Assembly (NCBI GenBank): GCA_044448905.1
Contig: JBIOHJ010000015.1
Span: 1-35,650, forward strand
DNA: 35,650 bases
Source of the DNA: JBIOHJ01 sp044448905
GTDB taxonomy: Bacteria > Bacteroidota > Bacteroidia > AKYH767-A > OLB10
Direction of reading: 5' to 3'
Below, piece by piece: positions 6,962-15,939 of this stretch. Numbering within the stretch: the first letter of the stretch is position 1; each line of letters opens with the position of its first letter. The translations under genes were made by a program, and so were the position numbers. The notes beneath the pieces are model-generated. The model worked only from the letters and a program-made list of their open reading frames with translations. It made no database searches and was not told the origin of the DNA.

Positions 6962-7588
6962 TTAAGAATTAATTTTTTGAGCAGTTATTTGCAGCACTGA
7001 GAGTAAGGGATGAAGCCATTTATATTTCTCAAAAAAATCTTCATTCACTTCAATCTCAACATTTCCAAAAACAGCGGCAAGCGGAATAAAGCATAAGCTT
7101 AAATAATTATTTCGAGTATTTACAGGTTTCCGTTTCAGCACTATTTTTTTATCATTATAAATTTTGAGCTTCGAGTAATCGCAAAAATCAGTGTTGATAT
7201 TAAAACCATAAAGCTCTCTTTGAAATACGGGTAGCATCTCTTTTATTTGTTCCAGCCCTTTCAAATCAGCCTGCACTCCCCACGCTGCCAAAACAATTGC
7301 CGAAGGAAGAGCAAGTTCAATTGCATTCTTAAAGTCTATCTGCAGGATATCGTCATTAACAATTTGTTTTTTAGAAAGGGTTAATCCTGTTTCGGAATAC
7401 TCACCTTTAACGCCAATTGAATTTAGACAGGCCGAATATTTATCAAAGGAATTTGTTTGGCATTTAATATTCACCGAAGAAATATCTGAAACTAAAAACC
7501 ACGCACAAGCGAAAATTAATTCTTCATCCGAATATGTACTGATTTCGCAATTTATTTTTAATTTGTTTTGGGCGAAGCAATAAAGCAT
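6962..7588 (-). CDS. Truncated, catalytically dead EPSP synthase-like protein
   Basis: This 208-residue protein aligns by eye with the second half of 3-phosphoshikimate 1-carboxyvinyltransferase (AroA). CEISTYSDEELIFACAWF matches the start of the second globular half. LNSIGVKGEYSETGLTLSK matches 'FEKLGVKTEFTEDGIRLTK'. IDFKNAIELALPSAIVLAAWG matches 'DFSDCPDLAQT..AVLAAAxG'. LKGLEQIKEM (109-118) matches 'LTGLxxLRIKETDR', and FIPLAAVFGNVEIEV with the following YKW matches the tail. The catalytic Asp of CPD is Glu-like, the Asp and Arg of KETDR are lost, and DHRMAM is NTRNNY (157-162). The N-terminal half is absent. It may be a relic or a repurposed fold; the frame is intact. It lies 69 bp behind the exporter permease gene on the same strand. 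Confidence 0.6.
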   Translation of the reverse strand: MLYCFAQNKLKINCEISTYSDEELIFACAWFLVSDISSVNIKCQTNSFDKYSACLNSIGVKGEYSETGLTLSKKQIVNDDILQIDFKNAIELALPSAIVLAAWGVQADLKGLEQIKEMLPVFQRELYGFNINTDFCDYSKLKIYNDKKIVLKRKPVNTRNNYLSLCFIPLAAVFGNVEIEVNEDFFEKYKWLHPLLSVLQITAQKINS

Positions 7589-7657
7589 GTTGCCGGATAT
7601 TGCAGCAAATATGAAAAATGTTTTTAGTTAAAAATATTTTTCAGAAAACTACAGATG

Positions 7658-8992
7658 TTAGCCTTTGTAAAAAATCCATTTCCCTAATTCTTTCCATGAA
7701 GGCTTTTTGCCATACATTAAAATACCAGTACGGTAAATGCGTGCTGCAAGCCAGGTTGTTGCCAGGAACCCGAGGATAAGCATGACCATTGATAAAATAA
7801 TATCAAACATTGGAGGATCAAATGGCATTCGCACCATCATTACAATAGGTGAAGTAAACGGAATGATGGAGCACCAGAAGCCAAGCGAACTTTCAGGATT
7901 TGCCATCACAATTGTGGATACTACGTAAGCAAAAATCAATGGCATTGAAATGGGAAGCATAAACTGCTGTACATCGGTATCGCTGTCAACAGCAGCACCA
8001 ACAGCTGCAAATAATGCACTGTACAGTAAATAGCCGCCAAGAAAATAAAAAATAAACGCAAGAATAATTTTAGTAAGATTTAATGATGAAAATATTTTTC
8101 CGAGATTAATGTTTTCCGGAAGTTCTTCTCTATTGCCATGCCCGGTCATGCTTTGATTGAACGCGTTGTTTGGACGGTTTAGTTGTTCGAGCTTTTCCTT
8201 AGCCTTTTCATTTTTTCCAACCATAACAGTACTGACAACCGAAGTGATGCCTGCTGTGAGAACAATCCATAGTAAAAACTGGGTTAGTCCCACCAGCGCA
8301 ATGCCAATAATTTTTCCCATCATCAGCTGAAAAGGTTTTACCGAAGAGATAATCACTTCAACAATGCGGCTTGTTTTTTCTTCTATCACTCCACGCATTA
8401 CCTGGACTCCATAAAGAAAAATAAATAAATAAATTAAAAGCCCTGCTGCAAAGCCTACCCCGGCAGTGAGCCCTGCTGAATATTCTTTGTCGCCCGATTT
8501 ATCAATTGATTTTTGAATCAAATTCACTTTTGTTTTAATTGAATCAAGTGTGGATTTATTAATGCCCGCTTTGCTGAGCTTAAACTCTTCGATTTCTTTT
8601 TGCAGGTTACTTTCAATATAGGAAGTCACGGTAAGATTAGGTTGCTTTTCGGTGAAAAGCGAAATGCTGTCGGTATGCTGCATGGATGCAGAAGGTATGT
8701 ATAAAATACCATAGTAAACATCTGAGTTAAAAATCGAACGGGCGATTTCAATTGGCATAGTGTCGGCTTCAAACACAACAGTTTTTGAAGAAGTTATTTT
8801 TTCGCCAAGTATTCCTGTTTCATCAACTACTTTAATTCTTGAAATCGTGTCGCCCTGGTTCATGGCTAAATAAATATAAAACGCAATAATTCCACCCATA
8901 AGCAACGGTCCGAGAATGGTCATTACAATAAAAGATTTTTTCTTTACCCTTGAAAGGTATTCTCGCTGTATAATGAGTGGAATTTTGGACAT
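7658..8992 (-). CDS. ABC-2 type transporter permease (NatB-like)
   Basis: This 444-residue membrane half of an ABC exporter starts MSKIPLIIQREYLSRVKKKS, the usual cytoplasmic start of NatB-like proteins. TM1 follows at about 22-44. A large extracytoplasmic domain (45-180) includes KVVDETGIL. Five or six TM helices follow from about 182 (AGLTAGVGFAAGLLIYLFIF), with GVIEEKTSRIVEVIISSVKPFQLMMGKIIG, the conserved coupling segment, in between. It pairs with the ATPase encoded 9 bp upstream on the same strand. The family includes Na+ exporters and drug/peptide exporters; the substrate is unknown. Confidence 0.88.
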   Translation of the reverse strand: MSKIPLIIQREYLSRVKKKSFIVMTILGPLLMGGIIAFYIYLAMNQGDTISRIKVVDETGILGEKITSSKTVVFEADTMPIEIARSIFNSDVYYGILYIPSASMQHTDSISLFTEKQPNLTVTSYIESNLQKEIEEFKLSKAGINKSTLDSIKTKVNLIQKSIDKSGDKEYSAGLTAGVGFAAGLLIYLFIFLYGVQVMRGVIEEKTSRIVEVIISSVKPFQLMMGKIIGIALVGLTQFLLWIVLTAGITSVVSTVMVGKNEKAKEKLEQLNRPNNAFNQSMTGHGNREELPENINLGKIFSSLNLTKIILAFIFYFLGGYLLYSALFAAVGAAVDSDTDVQQFMLPISMPLIFAYVVSTIVMANPESSLGFWCSIIPFTSPIVMMVRMPFDPPMFDIILSMVMLILGFLATTWLAARIYRTGILMYGKKPSWKELGKWIFYKG

Positions 8993-9001
8993 GTTTATTG
9001 G

Positions 9002-9916
9002 TTAATTGCTACTTACCGCTTTAATAAAAATATCATTCATCGAAGGAATCAATTCGTTGAAACTAATAACCTGAACTTCATTTATAAGCGATTGAAGCAA
9101 TTGATTTTTTTGCTCATCACCAATAATTTTAATTTTTGCAAGGCTATGCTCATCGTCTTTGATATTTTCAATCAACTCATAGGGGCCCCACAATCCGTTA
9201 GCCAGGCTAATGGGATGTCCCTGGTATCGGACTTCATATATGTTTGATTTAAACTGCTTGCGTATGCTTTTTACAGGTCCATCAAGTATTTTTTTTGAAT
9301 TATTTATAAGAGCAATATGGCTGCACAATTCTTCAACCGACTCCATGCGGTGTGTGGAAAGAACAATAGAAGTTCCATTATGTTTCATTTGCAACAACTC
9401 ATCTTTAATGAGGTTTGCATTGATGGGATCAAAACCGGTAAAAGGTTCATCCAGTATCAAAAGTTTAGGTTCGTGAATAACCGTTATTATGAACTGCACT
9501 TTTTGCTGCATTCCTTTGCTGAGCTCATCAATCTTTTTGCGCCACCACGATTTTATTTCAAATTTCTCGAACCATGTTTTTAATTTTTTTATTGCATCAC
9601 TGCGCGTCATACCTTTTAATCGCGCAAGGTATAAAGCCTGTTCACCTACTTCCATTTTTTTATACAATCCGCGTTCTTCAGGCAAATAACCCATTTGTTG
9701 CACATGATTTGCACGCAGGGGTTCTCCATTAAAATGAATGGTTCCTTTATCGGGCCCGGTAATCTGGTTTATAATTCTGATCAGAGAAGTTTTTCCCGCA
9801 CCATTAGGACCGAGCAAACCAAAAACGCTACCCGTTGGAACGTCAAAAGATACTTCATCGAGTGCGGTATGCGCTGCATAAATTTTTGAAACACGGTCAA
9901 TACTCAGGATATTCAT
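9002..9916 (-). CDS. ABC transporter ATP-binding protein (NatA-like)
   Basis: This 304-residue ATPase subunit powers the adjacent ABC-2 permease. It has Walker A GPNGAGKT (36-43), Q-loop around INQ (50-52), signature LSKGMQQK (132-139, the LSxGxxQK form of this subfamily), Walker B LLILDEP (152-158) and the H-loop in LSTHRMESVEEL. A C-terminal extension (about 215-304) matches the DUF4162-like tail of NatA-type proteins. It follows dnaJ on the same strand with a 78-bp gap, so cotranscription with grpE-dnaJ is possible. Confidence 0.92.
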   Translation of the reverse strand: MNILSIDRVSKIYAAHTALDEVSFDVPTGSVFGLLGPNGAGKTSLIRIINQITGPDKGTIHFNGEPLRANHVQQMGYLPEERGLYKKMEVGEQALYLARLKGMTRSDAIKKLKTWFEKFEIKSWWRKKIDELSKGMQQKVQFIITVIHEPKLLILDEPFTGFDPINANLIKDELLQMKHNGTSIVLSTHRMESVEELCSHIALINNSKKILDGPVKSIRKQFKSNIYEVRYQGHPISLANGLWGPYELIENIKDDEHSLAKIKIIGDEQKNQLLQSLINEVQVISFNELIPSMNDIFIKAVSSN

Positions 9917-9994
9917 CGGAAGAAGGGAAGAAAAAGTTTTTGATTAGGAAATAAAATCCGGCAACTATTTTTTGACAAAAGTGGGAATTTATTT

Positions 9995-11146
9995 TTATTG
10001 AAAATACTCTTTCATCTTTTCAAAAAAACTTTTATCGCCTTTGCCGGGTTTCGGCTGAAAATTTTCAGCATTGCGGAAGCGCTCTAAAATCTTTTTTTCT
10101 TCAGACGATAGCTGTTGCGGAGTCCATACATTAACGTTAACCAGTAAATCGCCTTTATGATAGCTGTTAACTTCGGGCAACCCTTTTCCTTTTAAACGCA
10201 AAACTTTACCAGGCTGGGTACCCGGTTCAATTTTAATTTTTGCTTTTCCGTCAACGGTGGGTATTTCAATATTTGTTCCAAGAGCTGCATCCGAGAAGCT
10301 GATGTATAAATCATGGAGAAGGTTGTGCCCGTCACGTTTCAGTTGTTCGTGTTCAATTTCTTCAATCACCACCAATAAATCACCGGGCACACCACCACGT
10401 TCGGCAGCATTTCCTTTTCCGCTTACGGACATTTGCATTCCTTCGGCTACGCCTGCTGGTATATTTATTGAAATTACTTCCTCTCCATATACAGTTCCCT
10501 TGCCCTGGCAGCTTTTGCATTTATTGGCAATCGTCTGTCCTTCGCCATTGCAAGCCGGGCAAGTAGTTGTTGTTTGCATTTGCCCCAGGATTGTATTTTG
10601 TACTCTGCGTATATGCCCTGAGCCTTTACAGGTACTGCACTGCTGAAACGCAGATGCACTTTGCGCACCGCTGCCGTGGCAGGTTGAACAGGGAACCTGT
10701 TTATTTACTTTGATTTTCTTTTCGGCACCATGCGCAATTTCAAGTAGATCGAGCTTTACTTTAATGCGAAGATTGCTACCCTTGTTCACATAACGTCTTC
10801 CGGTACGCGATCCGCCACCACCAAAAAAACTTTCAAATGGATTGTGCCCGCCAAAAATATCTCCGAAATTGCTGAATATGTCTTCCATATTCATGTGAAA
10901 GCCACCACCATTTCCTGCGTTTCCAACTCCCTGGTGTCCGAACTGGTCGTACCGTTGTTTTTTTTCAGGGGAGCTGAGAATTTCGTATGCTTCGGCTGCC
11001 TCCTTAAATTTATCTTCTGCTTGTTTATCGCCCGGGTTTTTATCAGGATGATATTTCAACGCCATCTGGCGGTAGGCTTTTTTAATTTCCTGCTCACCGG
11101 CATTACGTCCAACTCCAAGCACTTCGTAATAATCGCGTTTCGACAT
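9995..11146 (-). CDS. dnaJ: Molecular chaperone DnaJ (Hsp40)
   Basis: This cytoplasmic co-chaperone stimulates DnaK ATPase and delivers unfolded clients. The J domain (residues 4-70) has the essential HPD (33-35). A Gly/Phe linker follows (71-115), with MEDIFSNFGDIFGG. The zinc-binding region has all four CxxCxGxG repeats (CSTCHGSG from 153, CSTCKGSG from 170, CPACNGEG from 196, CKSCQGKG from 210). The two C-terminal substrate-binding domains follow, with GDLLVVIEE and KGDLLVNVNV. At 383 residues it has the normal type I length. It lies 18 bp after grpE on the same strand, a standard chaperone operon. Confidence 0.98.
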   Translation of the reverse strand: MSKRDYYEVLGVGRNAGEQEIKKAYRQMALKYHPDKNPGDKQAEDKFKEAAEAYEILSSPEKKQRYDQFGHQGVGNAGNGGGFHMNMEDIFSNFGDIFGGHNPFESFFGGGGSRTGRRYVNKGSNLRIKVKLDLLEIAHGAEKKIKVNKQVPCSTCHGSGAQSASAFQQCSTCKGSGHIRRVQNTILGQMQTTTTCPACNGEGQTIANKCKSCQGKGTVYGEEVISINIPAGVAEGMQMSVSGKGNAAERGGVPGDLLVVIEEIEHEQLKRDGHNLLHDLYISFSDAALGTNIEIPTVDGKAKIKIEPGTQPGKVLRLKGKGLPEVNSYHKGDLLVNVNVWTPQQLSSEEKKILERFRNAENFQPKPGKGDKSFFEKMKEYFQ

Positions 11147-11164
11147 CTTGTTTTAACGATTAAC

Positions 11165-11740
11165 TTAATTTCCCACCACAACTTTTGCATGGCGGATTAC
11201 TTTATCATTAAGGTAATAGCCTTTTTCAATTTCATCAACAACTTTATTTTTCATTGCCGGATCCTGTACCTCTACATTTGAAAGCGCATCATGTAGTTCG
11301 GGATCAAAATCCTTCCCTATAGAATCCATAGGCTTCAAACCGTTCTTTTCAAAAATTGCAATCAGCTTGTTGTAAACAAGCATTACGCCATCTGATAAAG
11401 GATAAGCCTGCCGGGCACGTTCAAAATCATCAAGCACAGGAAGAAAAGAAATAATTACTTCGGTTCCGGCATATTTCAATAATTCGATGCGTTCTTTGAG
11501 AGTTCGTTTCTTATAATTTTCAAATTCCGCCAAAAGTCTCAAGCATTTATCTTTTTCCAAAGCAAGCTTTTCTTCTAGCTCGACAAGCTTGTCAGCAGGT
11601 TCGGATGGAAGCGCAGCCTGAGTTTCTTCCACTAATTTGCTATCCTCTGCAGATTTTTGTTCTCTTTCGTTCAATTCCTTTTCATCAATAGCCTGATCTT
11701 TATTCATTTTAAATTTTGATTTTATCTTTTTCAGATTCAT
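11165..11740 (-). CDS. grpE: Nucleotide exchange factor GrpE
   Basis: This 191-residue protein releases ADP from DnaK. The acidic, low-complexity N-terminus leads into a long coiled coil (about 55-100: KLVELEEKLALEKDKCLRLL, then AEFENYKKRTLKER). The C-terminal beta domain has PVLDDFERA, then GLKPMDSIGKDFDPELHDAL and VDEIEKGYYLNDKVIRHAKV, the GrpE signature. It is the first gene before dnaJ. No CIRCE-type inverted repeat (TTAGCACTC arms) is present upstream. Only a C/G-rich hairpin is seen at about 11761-11777. Confidence 0.97.
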   Translation of the reverse strand: MNLKKIKSKFKMNKDQAIDEKELNEREQKSAEDSKLVEETQAALPSEPADKLVELEEKLALEKDKCLRLLAEFENYKKRTLKERIELLKYAGTEVIISFLPVLDDFERARQAYPLSDGVMLVYNKLIAIFEKNGLKPMDSIGKDFDPELHDALSNVEVQDPAMKNKVVDEIEKGYYLNDKVIRHAKVVVGN

Positions 11741-11760
11741 CTGCTCTCAAATAGTTTGCC

Positions 11761-11777
11761 ACCCCGTTATCGGGGGT
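11761..11777. promoter_or_regulatory. Inverted repeat upstream of grpE
   Basis: ACCCCG-TTAT-CGGGGG can form a 5-bp G+C stem. It lies about 20-35 bp upstream of the grpE start and downstream of the tlpA-like terminator. It resembles the CCCGATA...TATCGGG palindrome at 22757-22774, so it may be a dispersed repeat and not an operator. Confidence 0.3.
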
Positions 11778-11796
11778 CAATTTGGCAGGCGAAGGT

Positions 11797-11828
11797 ATAA
11801 AAAACAACAGAAGGCTTTTGGCCTTCCG
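11797..11828 (-). terminator. Rho-independent terminator after the TlpA-like gene
   Basis: Read on the minus strand, a 6-bp stem GAAGGC/GCCTTC (11826-11821 with 11815-11810) and 5-nt loop are followed after a few bases by TTTTTT. It lies 27 bp beyond the stop of the thioredoxin-like gene. Confidence 0.75.
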
Positions 11829-11852
11829 TTTCGAGAAACATTTTCAAAAAAA

Positions 11853-12434
11853 TTATTTTTTGGAAGCTAATAAATTGTCTAAAGCCTCTTCAAGAGCCGG
11901 GCCTCTCAACCCACGCCCTATAATAACCCCGTTTTGATCTAACAGCCAGCTTGCAGGAATGGAGTTAACCCCGTAAACAGCAGCCGGTTTGGAACCCCAT
12001 CCACCTAAATCGCTGACATGATTTTTCCATTCCAACTTATCTTTCTCAATAGCTTTCAGCCAGGCTTCGCGGTTTTGGTCAAGTGAAACGCTATAAATAG
12101 TAAACCCTTTTGCTTTTTTGAATTTGGCATCTTTATATTTGTTGTATGCAGCCACAACATACGGGTTTTCCATCCGGCAAGGACCACACCATGATGCCCA
12201 GAAATCGAGCAAAACAATTTTTCCCTGCAAGGAAGACAAGGCAATGGTCTTTCCTTCGGGAGAGGTGAACGCCAGCTCAATAGCTTTGTCTCCTATATTG
12301 GTACCCTGTTTTTTGGATTGGTAAACAAAACCCGCAGCCAGGGTAGATATCCCTATAATTACCAACAGGATGTTTAGTTTTTTTAACATTTGAAGCATGA
12401 TTGATTTCCGATTGTTTTGCAAAAATAGTACCAT
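11853..12434 (-). CDS. TlpA-family thiol-disulfide oxidoreductase
   Basis: This membrane-anchored thioredoxin-fold protein should act in the periplasm on disulfides or cytochrome maturation. It has a hydrophobic N-terminal anchor (LNILLVIIGISTLAAGFVY), then an AhpC/TSA-Redoxin fold with the active site WASWCGPCR and the cis-Pro region GVNSIPASWLLDQNG. The annotated ATG (12434) would add about a dozen residues before MLQMLKKLN. A TATTTTTG element (Bacteroidota -7-like) overlaps those first codons, and the anchor fits better with a start at 12398, so I favour 12398. A terminator follows. Confidence 0.9.
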   Translation of the reverse strand: MVLFLQNNRKSIMLQMLKKLNILLVIIGISTLAAGFVYQSKKQGTNIGDKAIELAFTSPEGKTIALSSLQGKIVLLDFWASWCGPCRMENPYVVAAYNKYKDAKFKKAKGFTIYSVSLDQNREAWLKAIEKDKLEWKNHVSDLGGWGSKPAAVYGVNSIPASWLLDQNGVIIGRGLRGPALEEALDNLLASKK

Positions 12435-12502
12435 GTATTTTAATTACTCTGAAGATTTTGTTAATTTTTATTAACGAAGAGGTGTAAAGTATTTTTTCTT
12501 TA

Positions 12503-12769
12503 TCAAGAAGCGTCATCAGCCGTTTTGCTTTCATCCTGGTTATTCTGCGGCTTCACTTCTTTTTTTTCATTTCTATCAGCGCTTATAGAAATTTCCAGGT
12601 CGCTGCGCACATCATTCATTGCATTACGGAATTCTCTCATTCCTTTACCCAGGCCACGGGCAAGGTTGGGAATGTTTTTTGAACCGAAGAATAAAAGAAT
12701 AAATAACATGACAATCAAAAGCTCACCGCCTCCGAGATTACCAAGAAATAAAATAACCAAGGAAATCAT
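12503..12769 (-). CDS. tatA: Sec-independent (twin-arginine) translocase subunit TatA/TatE
   Basis: This 88-residue pore-forming component exports folded proteins. It has one short N-terminal TM helix (ELLIVMLFILLFFG), the hinge FGSKNIPNLARGLGKGMREF and the amphipathic helix, then an acidic/Asn-rich tail typical of Bacteroidota TatA. No tatC is in the window. It sits between secDF and the TlpA-like gene on the same strand. A probable Tat substrate with an RRDFIKK signal is encoded at 23715. Confidence 0.93.
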   Translation of the reverse strand: MISLVILFLGNLGGGELLIVMLFILLFFGSKNIPNLARGLGKGMREFRNAMNDVRSDLEISISADRNEKKEVKPQNNQDESKTADDAS

Positions 12770-12819
12770 TGTGTAAAGATACGAAAAATCTAAGCCAGAA
12801 ATTGCTTAGAACTTAGTCC

Positions 12820-15819
12820 TTATTTCAATTCCTTTTGCTTCCCTGCAAAGTCAATTACAATGGGCGTGGCAATGCAGATAGAAGAATACGTTCCAACTAC
12901 AATACCAACAAGCAATGCAAATGAAAATCCACGAATCACTTCACCACCGAAAATAAAAATTGCTAATAAAACAAAAAAGATGGTAAGAGATGTATTTATG
13001 GTACGGCTAAGCGTGGCGTTGAGCGCATCGTTAATCACTTTCTTTTCATCTCGGGCATGATGATGGATGCCAACAAATTCGCGGATACGGTCAAATACCA
13101 CCACCGTGTCGGTCATAGAGTAGCCCATAACCGTTAAAATTGCTGCAATAAAGTGCTGGTCAATTTCGAGTGAGAAAGGAAGTACCCCGTTAAAAATAAT
13201 AAATAATGAAAGTACGGCAGCCGCATCGTGAAGCAAGGCGACAACGGCACCTAATCCAAACTGCCATCTTCGAAAGCGAACAAAAATATACAAGAACATG
13301 AGCGCACATGAAATAAGGATAGCCCACACAGCCGAAGTTTTAATATCATCGGCAATGGTAGGTCCCACTTTTTGCGAACTCACTACTTCGTAAGTATATC
13401 CGCCTAACGTTTTCAAACCCTGGTCTAATTGTTCTTTAACTTTATTTTCTGTTTCTGTTCCCTGCCCGTCAATCAAATAATTGGTAGTAATTTTTACCTG
13501 GTTGCTGGGACCGAAAGTTTTTACGCTGGGAGATGCTTCAAAAGGCGCTTTCAAAGCGTCAATAACCGAAACAGTGGTAACAGGTTTGTTAAACCGTACC
13601 ACATAGCTGCGCCCGCCTTCAAAATCTACACCAAAGTTTATTCCTTTCACTGCAAATGCGGCAATGCCGGCAGCAATAACCAATCCCGAAATGAGGTAAT
13701 ATATTTTTCGCTTTTCTACAAAATTGAAATGAGTATTTTTAAAAGCACCTTTGGTGATTTTATTCCAAAATTTTATCTCTTTATTTTTTCCAAGCTGCCA
13801 TTCAAAAATAATACGGCTGATAAATAAGGCGCAAAACAACGATGTCAGAATACCAATTATTAGCGTGGTGGCAAACCCCTGTATAGGTCCGCTTCCGAAA
13901 ACATAGAGTATGATACCAAGTATGAGTGTGGTAATATTGGAATCGATAATGGACGAGAAGGCATGTTTAAAGCCATCGGCAATGGCAAGCCGCATTCCTT
14001 TGCCCAAAGCAATTTCTTCGCGGACACGCTCGAAAATAAGAATATTGGCATCAACCGACATGCCTATTGTAAGGACGATACCTGCTATTCCGGGTAATGT
14101 GAGTACTGCACCTAACGAAGAGAGTACACCCATAATAAAAAATATGTTGGCAAATAAAGTAAGGTCAGCTACCCAGCCGGCACTATTGTAATAGGCAACC
14201 ATAAAAACAAGCACAACAATAATGGCAATTACAAATGAAAGCAGGCCTGCATCAATTGCCTCTTGTCCCAATGAAGGACCAACGACAGCCTCTTCAACAA
14301 TATGTGCCGGTGCAGGAAGCTTTCCGGCTTTTAAAATATTTGCAAGGTCTTTTGCTTCATTAATTTCAAAATTACCCGTTATAGACGAACGCCCGCCAGC
14401 AATTTCTCCTTGTACTGTGGGGAACGAATACACGTAATTATCTAACACAATAGCAACACTTCTTCCTATGTTTTCGCTGGTTACACGTTTCCACGTTTTA
14501 GCTCCTTCGGGATTCATGTTCATGGCTATTTCGGGTTTGCTGTTAAATTGTCCGAAATCCTGTCGCGCATCCGAAATGGCTGCACCATCTAACGGTGGGG
14601 TGCCATCCCGCGATGTAACTTTTATTGCTACCAGCTCAATGGCTTTGGTTTCTTTGCTTGGTGGTTTTACAGCCCAGAGTAATTTCAATTCTTTCGGCAG
14701 CACTGATCTTACATCATTGCGTGAGAAAATTGCATTCACCTTTGCGGTATCTTTTATCGCAGCATATCCCACAACTGGTCCCGGCATATATTCGCTTTGA
14801 TTGTTTTCACCTTGCCGGATTGCAGGGCTGAGTACAGCAAACAAAGGGTTCTCTTTAGCAAATTCTTCAAACGTGGCGTTTTTAGACGTGTCGGATTTGG
14901 CAGTATCACCCCCTTCAATTTTTTCCAGCAGGCTTGGTTTTTTCAATGAATCGTTTGCAGCCAATGCTGAAGTATCACCCGGTACTGCCGAAGTATCGGT
15001 TGATTTAACGGTGGTATCGGTTAAAGAAGACAGCAGCGAATCTTTTTTACTTTCTTTTTTCAGTAAATCGTTTACTGCAGAAATCTTGTCAAATATTTCT
15101 TTGTTTTCAAAAGTTTCCCAAAATTCGAGTTTGGCGGTACCCTGAAGCAGCTTACGGACGCGTTCGGGCTCTTTTACTCCGGGAAGCTCAACTAAAATTC
15201 TTCCTGAACCTAATTGCTGAATATTAGGTTGCGTTACCCCGAACTTGTCAATACGTGTTCTTAAGATATTGAAGGTACGGCTAATGGCTGCATCCGCTTC
15301 TTCTTTAATAATTTTTATTACCTGGTCATTAGTGGAATTAAAATCCACCCGTCCCTGTAAATCAATGGTATTAAATACGGCAGCAAGTTTTGCGTTGGGG
15401 TCAATCTTTTGAAAAGCACGTCCGAATAAAGTAACAAAATCCTCCTGGCTGTTTTGCTGCATCTTCTGCGCTTCTTCCAATGCTTTATTAAATGTGGAAT
15501 CCGTGCTGTTGTTGGCCATAGCTCTGATTAAGTCAATAACCGAAACTTCCAGCGTTACATTCATTCCACCTTTAAGGTCAAGTCCAAGGTTTATTTCGCG
15601 TTCCTTGCATTCGCGATAGGTATAATCTTTAACTAATAAATTATACACACCTTCATTCTGAATGGAATCGAGATAGGTTTGATAGGATTTGAAATCTCCG
15701 GCAGCATGTTCCCACGCTTTATTTTCAACAGTTTTTGTTACAATTGTAAACGAAAGCTGGTATATACATACTACAGCTAACAAAATTGCCAGCAGCTTTA
15801 TTGCACCTTTACTTTGCAT
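12820..15819 (-). CDS. secDF: Protein translocase subunit SecDF (fusion)
   Basis: This proton-driven accessory component of the Sec translocon pulls secreted proteins out on the periplasmic side. Its 999 residues join SecD and SecF, the normal arrangement in Bacteroidota. The SecD half has TM1, ECKEREINLGLDLKGGMNVT, the P1 region, a long Ser/Thr/Asp-rich insertion (about 245-315, typical of the phylum), and TM4 with GMSVDANILIFERVREE. The SecF half starts near residue 690, with GINFGVDFEGGRSYVVRF and TM segment VMGYSMTDTVVVFDRIREF. It is divergent from tetR and has its own near-consensus promoter. Confidence 0.97.
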   Translation of the reverse strand: MQSKGAIKLLAILLAVVCIYQLSFTIVTKTVENKAWEHAAGDFKSYQTYLDSIQNEGVYNLLVKDYTYRECKEREINLGLDLKGGMNVTLEVSVIDLIRAMANNSTDSTFNKALEEAQKMQQNSQEDFVTLFGRAFQKIDPNAKLAAVFNTIDLQGRVDFNSTNDQVIKIIKEEADAAISRTFNILRTRIDKFGVTQPNIQQLGSGRILVELPGVKEPERVRKLLQGTAKLEFWETFENKEIFDKISAVNDLLKKESKKDSLLSSLTDTTVKSTDTSAVPGDTSALAANDSLKKPSLLEKIEGGDTAKSDTSKNATFEEFAKENPLFAVLSPAIRQGENNQSEYMPGPVVGYAAIKDTAKVNAIFSRNDVRSVLPKELKLLWAVKPPSKETKAIELVAIKVTSRDGTPPLDGAAISDARQDFGQFNSKPEIAMNMNPEGAKTWKRVTSENIGRSVAIVLDNYVYSFPTVQGEIAGGRSSITGNFEINEAKDLANILKAGKLPAPAHIVEEAVVGPSLGQEAIDAGLLSFVIAIIVVLVFMVAYYNSAGWVADLTLFANIFFIMGVLSSLGAVLTLPGIAGIVLTIGMSVDANILIFERVREEIALGKGMRLAIADGFKHAFSSIIDSNITTLILGIILYVFGSGPIQGFATTLIIGILTSLFCALFISRIIFEWQLGKNKEIKFWNKITKGAFKNTHFNFVEKRKIYYLISGLVIAAGIAAFAVKGINFGVDFEGGRSYVVRFNKPVTTVSVIDALKAPFEASPSVKTFGPSNQVKITTNYLIDGQGTETENKVKEQLDQGLKTLGGYTYEVVSSQKVGPTIADDIKTSAVWAILISCALMFLYIFVRFRRWQFGLGAVVALLHDAAAVLSLFIIFNGVLPFSLEIDQHFIAAILTVMGYSMTDTVVVFDRIREFVGIHHHARDEKKVINDALNATLSRTINTSLTIFFVLLAIFIFGGEVIRGFSFALLVGIVVGTYSSICIATPIVIDFAGKQKELK

Positions 15820-15861
15820 GAAATTTAGATTCGATTTTAGGTTAGAAAATTTTTAAGCGTG

Positions 15862-15892
15862 CAAATATAGAAGAAACCAAGAGAAACAACAA
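15862..15892 (-). promoter_or_regulatory. Promoter of secDF (Bacteroidota type)
   Basis: On the minus strand, TATATTTG (15869-15862) is a perfect match to TAnnTTTG. TTG lies at 15892-15890 with a 20-nt spacer. The predicted start is about 35-40 nt upstream of the secDF ATG. Confidence 0.65.
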
Positions 15893-15911
15893 CAACATGT
15901 GGTTTTTTTTA

Positions 15912-15939
15912 GGAAACTTGTAAACCAATAATAGTTTCC
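15912..15939. promoter_or_regulatory. Candidate TetR operator
   Basis: The inverted repeat GGAAACT (15912-15918) ... AGTTTCC (15933-15939) has perfect 7-bp arms and a 14-bp spacer. It covers the TTG element and the spacer of the tetR-side promoter. The size (28 bp) and position suit autorepression by the TetR-type protein encoded next to it. Confidence 0.5.

Noticed and set aside
11741..11800. CIRCE operator ahead of grpE-dnaJ
   Set aside because: The TTAGCACTC...GAGTGCTAA arms are absent; only a C/G hairpin that looks like a repeat is present.
13429..13827. Plus-strand ORFs opposite secDF
   Set aside because: Antisense to a strongly conserved gene with no independent signal of coding.
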